From NCBI GenBank assembly GCA_958295745.1, contig OY282370.1, positions 1,095,990 to 1,159,989 of the forward strand: a stretch of DNA of 64,000 nucleotides. Reading direction: 5' to 3'. Shown one piece after another: positions 59,482 to 64,000 of the stretch. The notes under the pieces are model-generated. The model saw only the letters and a program-made list of their open reading frames with translations, was not told the origin of the DNA and did not search any database. Position numbers and translations under genes: made by a program. This DNA is from an uncultured Acidimicrobiia bacterium. Its GTDB lineage: Bacteria; Actinomycetota; Acidimicrobiia; Spongiisociales; Spongiisociaceae. Position 1 is the stretch's first letter. Each line of letters starts with the position of its first letter.

Positions 59482-60840
59482 TCAGCGTTCCGACTGCGCC
59501 TCCCATACGGGGCCGAGATCGAGTATCGAGGCGCGCATGGCGGCCACTCCCTCGTCCAGATCGTCGGTCTCGATGGTCAGGGCGGGGGTGAGGGTGGCCG
59601 CATCGCCCACTAGGGCGCTCCCGTGATGCATCGTGCGGGACAGGAACCCCCGTTGCCGCATGGCGTCCGTAAGGGATCGGGCCACCTCGGAGGAAGGCGG
59701 GAACGAAGTGCGGGCGGCCCGGTCCGCCGCCAGCTCGAAACCCTGGCACAGACCACGGCCCCGCACCTCGCCCACCCAGGGCAGGCCGGCGATCCGCTCC
59801 GCAAGCAGGTCGGCCAGCAGCGCCCCCTTCTTCTCCGACTGCCCGGCCAGGCCTTCGGCCTCGATGGCGTCCAGCACCGCCAGGCCCACCGCGCACGACT
59901 GGGCGCTCCCGCTGTAGGTGTGCACCTCGGCCATGCGGCGGCTCTCCGCCCGGATCGCGTCGGCCACAGACCCCCGGATCAGGACGGCGCCCAGCGGGGC
60001 GTAGCCGCCTCCCAGGCCCTTGGCCAGGGTGGTGATGTCGGCCGTCACATCAGCATGGTCGAGCGCCAGGAACCGTCCGGTGCGCCACATGCCGGTGATC
60101 ACCTCGTCGCACACGAACAGGACCCCGTGCCGGTCGCAGACCTCCCGCACCAGGCGCCAGTAGCCGTCGGGCGGGACCGCCATCCCGGTGGAGAGGGCGA
60201 TCGGCTCGGCGATGAAAACCGAAACCGTGTGGGGGCCTTCGCCCTCTATGGCGGCGTCCAGCGCTTCGGCGGCCCGCTGGGCGGCCTCTTCCTCGGCCAG
60301 CCCCCGGTAGGGGCCCCGATAGGTGATGGGGGCGGTTACTTTCCTGACCCCCCGGAACAGGTACGGCTCGTAGCTCCGGTTGATATCCCACCGCCCGGTC
60401 ATCGACAGCGCTCCGGCGGTGGCGCCGTGGTAGCCGGGGGCGAGGCTGACCACCTTCCACCGTTCGGGCTCGCCCCGGGCCAGGTGGTACTGGCGGGCGA
60501 TGCGGAGGGCGATCTCGTTGGCCTCGCTTCCGCCCGAGCTGAACATGACCCGGTCCACCCCTTCCGGCGCCAGATCGGCCAGCCGGCGGGCCAGCCGTTC
60601 CTGGGGAAGGGTGGTGCCCGCCGCGGTATGCATGTAGGAGAGGCGCCGCACCTGCTCCGCCATGGCTTGGGCGATGTCCGGGCGGCCCTGCCCTATGATC
60701 GCCGCCCCCGAAACGCCGCTGGTGAGGTCTACCAGCTCACAGCCGGCCTCGTCCCAGAGCCGGCAGCCCTGCGCCCGCACGAACAGCGGGTACTCGTCGT
60801 CGGGGCTCCGGTAGAAGACGGCCGAGGCCCGTCCGTCCAC
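59482..60840 (-). CDS. Class-III PLP aminotransferase
   Basis: 452 residues: DLTSGVSGAAIIGQGRPDIA, MFSSGGSEANEIALRIAR, APGYHGATAGALSMTG, FVCDEVITGMWRTG (Asp to the pyridine N) and TTLAKGLGGGYAPLGAVLI with the PLP Lys. It resembles omega-amino-acid:pyruvate or taurine-type aminotransferases; the substrate is not clear. GTG 60840 starts 2 nt after the M20 peptidase stop, so the two are coupled. Confidence 0.9.
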   Translation of the reverse strand: MDGRASAVFYRSPDDEYPLFVRAQGCRLWDEAGCELVDLTSGVSGAAIIGQGRPDIAQAMAEQVRRLSYMHTAAGTTLPQERLARRLADLAPEGVDRVMFSSGGSEANEIALRIARQYHLARGEPERWKVVSLAPGYHGATAGALSMTGRWDINRSYEPYLFRGVRKVTAPITYRGPYRGLAEEEAAQRAAEALDAAIEGEGPHTVSVFIAEPIALSTGMAVPPDGYWRLVREVCDRHGVLFVCDEVITGMWRTGRFLALDHADVTADITTLAKGLGGGYAPLGAVLIRGSVADAIRAESRRMAEVHTYSGSAQSCAVGLAVLDAIEAEGLAGQSEKKGALLADLLAERIAGLPWVGEVRGRGLCQGFELAADRAARTSFPPSSEVARSLTDAMRQRGFLSRTMHHGSALVGDAATLTPALTIETDDLDEGVAAMRASILDLGPVWEAQSER

Positions 60841-60842
60841 GA

Positions 60843-62009
60843 TCAGGCGGACCTCTCGGCGGCCTCGGTCCTCAGCGACTCGGACAGCTCGGGGTCGGCG
60901 GCGGCGTCGATGGCCGTCCAAGCCATGGCCACCGCACCGGATATCACCGCCTGGTCGGCAACCGGGCGGGCGGCCGCGGCGGCGAACCCCGGCTGATGGT
61001 TGACGGCGGGCAGCGAATCGATGCCGATGAACGGGTGGATGGTCGGCAGGCGCAGGGAGACGTTCCCCATGTCGGTCGATACGGGGGGAACCGGCCCGTC
61101 GTGGAAGGTCCGCCCGAGCCGTTCGGCGTTGCGGCGGTAGATCCCGCCCAGCTCCGCGTGGTGCTCCAGCTGGCTGTAGGGAGGATACGGGGAGGTGAGG
61201 GACAGCTCCGCGCCCGTCGCCAGGGCGCCCGCCTCGAAGCAGGCCGCCACCCGTTCGCGCAGCGGCGCCAGCCGGTCGATGAGGGGAGTGCGGATCATGT
61301 AGGAGGCCTCGCCCAGAGCCGGGATGATGTTGGCCGCCGTACCGGCCCTGGTCACATATCCGTGTACCCGATCCGAAGCGGGCAGGTGCTGGCGGAGCAG
61401 CCCGACGGCCACCTGCGCCACCACCAGGGCGTCGGCGGCGTTGATCCCCTGCTCCGGAAAGGCGGAGGCGTGGGCCTCCCTGCCCTGATAGGAAACCTCC
61501 AGCCACTCGATGGCCAGAACCGGAGGCGCCACCACGTCGAAGGGGGCGGGGTGGACCATCATGGCCAGATGCGCCGCGTCGAAGGCGCCGGCCTCCAGCA
61601 GCAGCACCTTGCCGCCGCCCGCCTCCTCCGCCGGGGTGCCCAGCACCGCCACCTCCAGACCGATGTCGTCGGCCACCGCCGCCAGCCCCAACCCGGCCCC
61701 CACCGCCGCCGCAGCGATCACGTTGTGGCCGCAGGCGTGGCCGATCCCGGGGAGGGCGTCGTACTCGGCGCAGATCACCACCCGAAGGGGTCCACTCCCG
61801 GCCGCGGCCCGGAAGGCGGTCGGCAGCCCCCCGTAGCCGAGCTCCACCTCGAAGCCGGCCTGCTCCAACACATCGGCCGTGCAACCCGCCGAACGCACCT
61901 CCTCGAAGGCGGTCTCCGCATAACCGTGGACGGCATGGCTCAACCCGATCAGGTCGTCCCGAGCCTGCTCCACCACCCGCTGCGCAACCGCTTTCACATC
62001 CGAACCCAA
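60843..62009 (-). CDS. M20-family amidohydrolase/metallopeptidase
   Basis: 388 residues. Zinc ligands appear in CAEYDALPGIGHACGHN, GTPAEEAGGGK and the MVHPAPF stretch; a dimerisation domain lies in the middle. It is of the aminobenzoyl-glutamate/IAA-amino-acid hydrolase (M20D) kind, which cleaves N-acyl or amide bonds. The TTG start at 62009 has a good SD (AGGAGG, 6 nt). It is coupled to the class-III aminotransferase gene, suggesting release and then transamination of an amine. Confidence 0.88.
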   Translation of the reverse strand: MGSDVKAVAQRVVEQARDDLIGLSHAVHGYAETAFEEVRSAGCTADVLEQAGFEVELGYGGLPTAFRAAAGSGPLRVVICAEYDALPGIGHACGHNVIAAAAVGAGLGLAAVADDIGLEVAVLGTPAEEAGGGKVLLLEAGAFDAAHLAMMVHPAPFDVVAPPVLAIEWLEVSYQGREAHASAFPEQGINAADALVVAQVAVGLLRQHLPASDRVHGYVTRAGTAANIIPALGEASYMIRTPLIDRLAPLRERVAACFEAGALATGAELSLTSPYPPYSQLEHHAELGGIYRRNAERLGRTFHDGPVPPVSTDMGNVSLRLPTIHPFIGIDSLPAVNHQPGFAAAAARPVADQAVISGAVAMAWTAIDAAADPELSESLRTEAAERSA

Positions 62010-62108
62010 ACCGACCTCCTGACACTCACGGCCCGGGCCGGAGGTTACCCGTACGGCACCCCCCTCCGGATGCGATTCGAGGGTTGCGGGCGTTGCGGGC
62101 TTACGGAC

Positions 62109-62657
62109 TTACGAGGAAGATCTTCGCCGCCGCGCCCAGCCCAGCGCCCCGCTCGCGGCGACCCCCATCACACCTGCCAGAACATTGAACAGGATATCGA
62201 TGGGGTCGAACACTCGGCTGGGCAAGACCGCCTGGATGCCTTCGTCGAGCACTCCGAGCAGCGAGGCCGCCAGGATGGCGAGCAGGGGGGCAACGGGAAC
62301 ATGGTGGCCCTGGCCGGCCCGCTCCGTGAGTGCTTCATAGACGAGGACGGCCACCAGGCTGTATTCGATGAGATGGGTGCGCTCCTCGGGTATCGCCATC
62401 CGGGCGAACACCATGAGGTAGACGGCCGCCACGCCCAGCGCGACGCCTATCTCGGCGCCGCCCGGCCGCATCTTCAGCCCCAGTGTTACGACGGTCACCC
62501 CGAGCAGGAGCACACCGATGACGAAGGCGGTGTCGAGCAACTCGCGGTCGCGCAGCTCCTCGGCCAGCGTCCGCGCCAAGCCGAGGGTCGAGTAGATACC
62601 CACCACGACGGCCAGCGCCGAAAGCCAAAGGCGCCGTTCTCGATCAGAGGAGAACAT
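62109..62657 (-). CDS. VanZ-like membrane protein
   Basis: 182 residues with four to five membrane segments (WLSALAVVVGIYSTLGLA, TAFVIGVLLLGVTVVTLGL, EIGVALGVAAVYLMVFARM). The VanZ pattern is seen in ERTHLIEYSLVAVLVYEAL and SLLGVLDEGIQAVLPSRVFDPIDILFN-, with conserved H-x-x-E-Y and DE-x-Q-x-P-R-D. VanZ homologues affect glycopeptide resistance and cell-envelope processes, but most are uncharacterised. It lies between the flavoenzyme and M20 genes on the same strand. Confidence 0.8.
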   Translation of the reverse strand: MFSSDRERRLWLSALAVVVGIYSTLGLARTLAEELRDRELLDTAFVIGVLLLGVTVVTLGLKMRPGGAEIGVALGVAAVYLMVFARMAIPEERTHLIEYSLVAVLVYEALTERAGQGHHVPVAPLLAILAASLLGVLDEGIQAVLPSRVFDPIDILFNVLAGVMGVAASGALGWARRRRSSS

Positions 62658-62738
62658 GGATACCGGGTGGGTATAGCCGGATGTCGTCCACAGCCTCGGT
62701 GAGGCGGCCGAGGATCACGCCCTGCTTCCCCTGCGCCG

Positions 62739-63947
62739 TCACCAGAGCTGGGCGCCGGGGGCCTCGCCGTAGTAGAAGGGGCCTTCGCGGAACTCGAAGG
62801 GTTCTCCGCCGTAGCCGTCGAAGCGGGAGGCCTCTTGGGCGCCGATGTCGTAGAAGGGTTGTTCGTCCATCATGAGCTGGGCCACCGCTTCGGCGGCCGC
62901 AACCCGCTGGACTCCGCCGCCTCCGAAGCCGGTCGCCACATACAGGCCTTCCGGTCCGAAGCGGCCCACCAGCGGCCAGGCGTCCGGCGTGGCGGTCAGC
63001 GCCCCCGCCCAACCGCCGGCCACCGCGGCGTTCTCCAGGATCGGCGCCCGCCGCCGGAGCAGCCGTAGCCATCTGTCCACGGCTTCGGGGTCGGGATTTC
63101 GGGAGAACCCCTCCACGTCCACATCTATGTCGGTGGGCGGCAGGCCCAGCAGCAGCGCCCCCGGGGCCCGCGGCATCACGTAGTGCCCGGCCTCCAGCTC
63201 CGACATGAACGGCAGCCGCCCGCGGTTTCCCACCAGGATCACCGCCTGCAGGATGAAGCTCTTGGTGGGCAGCGCAATGCCGCTCCGGGCCAGCAAGGGC
63301 GCGGACCAGGCGCCGGCCGCCACCAGCACCCGGCGGGCCGCGACCGACCCGTCCCCTATCTCCACACCGGCCGCCCGGCCGCTGCCGGCGATCCTGATCC
63401 GCTCCGCCGGGCACCCCTCCCAGATCTCGGCCCCGGCTTGGCGGGCCACGGCCCCCAGGACCGCCGCCAGGTTCAGGGAGCGTACGAACCCGTCCCCGGC
63501 GGTGTAGTACCCGCCCGCCAGGTCACCGCAGAACAGATCCGGCCAGCGGAGGGCCACATCGTCCGGCGTCAGGAACTCCCCCGCCGCCCCCGGCCCGGCC
63601 GCCTGCGCAGCCCGGGCCGCCAGCGCCTCGGCGCCCTCCGAACCGACGGCCAGCTGGAGGCCCCCCACCTCGCGGAACCGGACCACCCCGCCGGTGGCCC
63701 GGTCCAGCTCGTCGACTATGGCCCGGGTCCGGCGGAGGACAGCCAGGTTGTGCGGGGAGGTCGATTCCTGGGGAACGTGGCCGGCCGCCAGCGCGCTGGA
63801 CTCGGACGCCACCGTCCGCCGCTCCAACACCACCACGTCCTGCCCGCCTTGGGCCAACCGCCAAGCGGCCAGCAGGCCGGGCAGACCGGCGCCGATGACT
63901 ACAGCGTCGCGGACCAACGTGACCCGCTCAGCCCGCCGTGCCCGCAA
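62739..63947 (-). CDS. DAO-type FAD-dependent oxidoreductase
   Basis: 402 residues: FAD-binding AVVIGAGLPGLLAAWRLAQGG with the Glu in VVLERRTVA, a substrate domain (GGYYTAGDGFVRSLNLAAVL), and the second FAD segment YVATGFGGGGVQRVAAAEAV. This is the D-amino-acid oxidase / sarcosine oxidase / glycine oxidase family, oxidising an amine or amino acid. The start is unsure: TTG 63947 overlaps the preceding stop by 20 bp, and TTG 63917 is an alternative. It fits a local amine-catabolism theme with the M20 and aminotransferase genes. Confidence 0.87.
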   Translation of the reverse strand: MRARRAERVTLVRDAVVIGAGLPGLLAAWRLAQGGQDVVVLERRTVASESSALAAGHVPQESTSPHNLAVLRRTRAIVDELDRATGGVVRFREVGGLQLAVGSEGAEALAARAAQAAGPGAAGEFLTPDDVALRWPDLFCGDLAGGYYTAGDGFVRSLNLAAVLGAVARQAGAEIWEGCPAERIRIAGSGRAAGVEIGDGSVAARRVLVAAGAWSAPLLARSGIALPTKSFILQAVILVGNRGRLPFMSELEAGHYVMPRAPGALLLGLPPTDIDVDVEGFSRNPDPEAVDRWLRLLRRRAPILENAAVAGGWAGALTATPDAWPLVGRFGPEGLYVATGFGGGGVQRVAAAEAVAQLMMDEQPFYDIGAQEASRFDGYGGEPFEFREGPFYYGEAPGAQLW

Positions 63948-64000
63948 CCAGGCGGTGGGGCGGCGCCAGCTCCAGCTCCTCGTTGCGGATGCAGGCGCTC
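63928..64000 (-). CDS. Partial gene at the right edge (C-terminal end only)
   Basis: Open frame entering from beyond the window and ending at a TGA at 63928-63930, reading SACIRNEELELAPPHRLVAG near its end. It overlaps the longest possible start of the flavoenzyme by 20 bp, the arrangement of an operon. Too short to name. Confidence 0.4.
   Translation of the reverse strand, partial: SACIRNEELELAPPHRLVAGTAG

Overview
The window is GC-rich DNA with dense, mostly C/G-ending genes, frequent 1-4 bp stop/start overlaps and several promoters whose -10 box lies 7-8 nt before the ATG (leaderless mRNA). Together with an argCJBD plus argRGH layout, a Bacillus/actinobacterial-type DinG exonuclease-helicase, F420/PPOX-type, PhyH, Gfo/Idh/MocA and RraA genes, this suggests an uncultivated actinobacterium, perhaps of the Acidimicrobiia; that placement is inference from gene content only.

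Layout. 1-2.4 kb: a dispersed repeat, a MaoC hydratase and proA. 2.4-6.1 kb: exported 5'-nucleotidase/LysM protein and CapA-like lipoprotein. 6.1-7.9 kb: an AT-rich two-gene island (DUF4276 TOPRIM-like protein + RecF-like ATPase), a candidate defence module. 8-9.4 kb: RibD-C-like reductase and a leaderless MGMT. 9.7-13.9 kb: argD-argB-argJ-argC operon (read leftwards) under paired ARG boxes. 14.0-15.7 kb: an IS110 element with a tandemly duplicated left end, inserted in a second copy of the dispersed repeat. 16-24 kb: short PGDH, then a striking 1689-residue exonuclease-DinG-RecQ fusion directly abutting a UvrD-like helicase gene. 24-30 kb: SDR, third repeat copy, PhyH, remnants of a restriction helicase and of a PotA-type ATPase, a DUF433 gene, a lower-GC HTTM membrane pair and a K+ channel. 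30-34.6 kb: argR-argG-argH operon and ahcY. 34.8-38.1 kb: ABM protein, a peroxiredoxin whose peroxidatic Cys codon is UGA with a following hairpin (candidate selenoprotein), LacI-type regulator and an orphan DNA methyltransferase. 38.2-43.2 kb: six-gene leftward operon (VOC, Gfo/Idh/MocA, DapB-like, E1beta, E1alpha, free lipoyl domain). 43.4-46.3 kb: two-part metallophosphoesterase, long inverted repeat, DUF2335 pair. 46.3-52.5 kb: CUT2-type sugar ABC operon whose binding protein carries a perfect-looking 924-bp internal tandem duplication, plus RraA and PPOX genes. 52.5-54.2 kb: a four-Cache-domain anchored protein. 54.4-59.0 kb: DUF1801, HTH-ImmA/IrrE protein, a degenerate ADP-ribosylglycohydrolase fused to a VWA domain, and a divergent NrtR-like Nudix regulator. 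59-64 kb: fourth repeat copy, then a leftward cluster of class-III aminotransferase, M20 peptidase, VanZ-like protein and a DAO-type flavoenzyme, with a partial gene at the right edge.

How the parts work together: the two arginine operons appear co-regulated by ArgR through matching pairs of TGNAT-N4-ATNCA boxes. The helicase fusion with its UvrD-like partner, and the DUF4276/ATPase pair, are the two best candidates for undescribed genome-maintenance or defence systems. The ARH-VWA/NrtR pair looks like an ADP-ribose or NAD-linked sensing locus. The four repeat copies, the IS110, two gene remnants and the two lower-GC patches show active turnover between otherwise ordinary metabolic operons.
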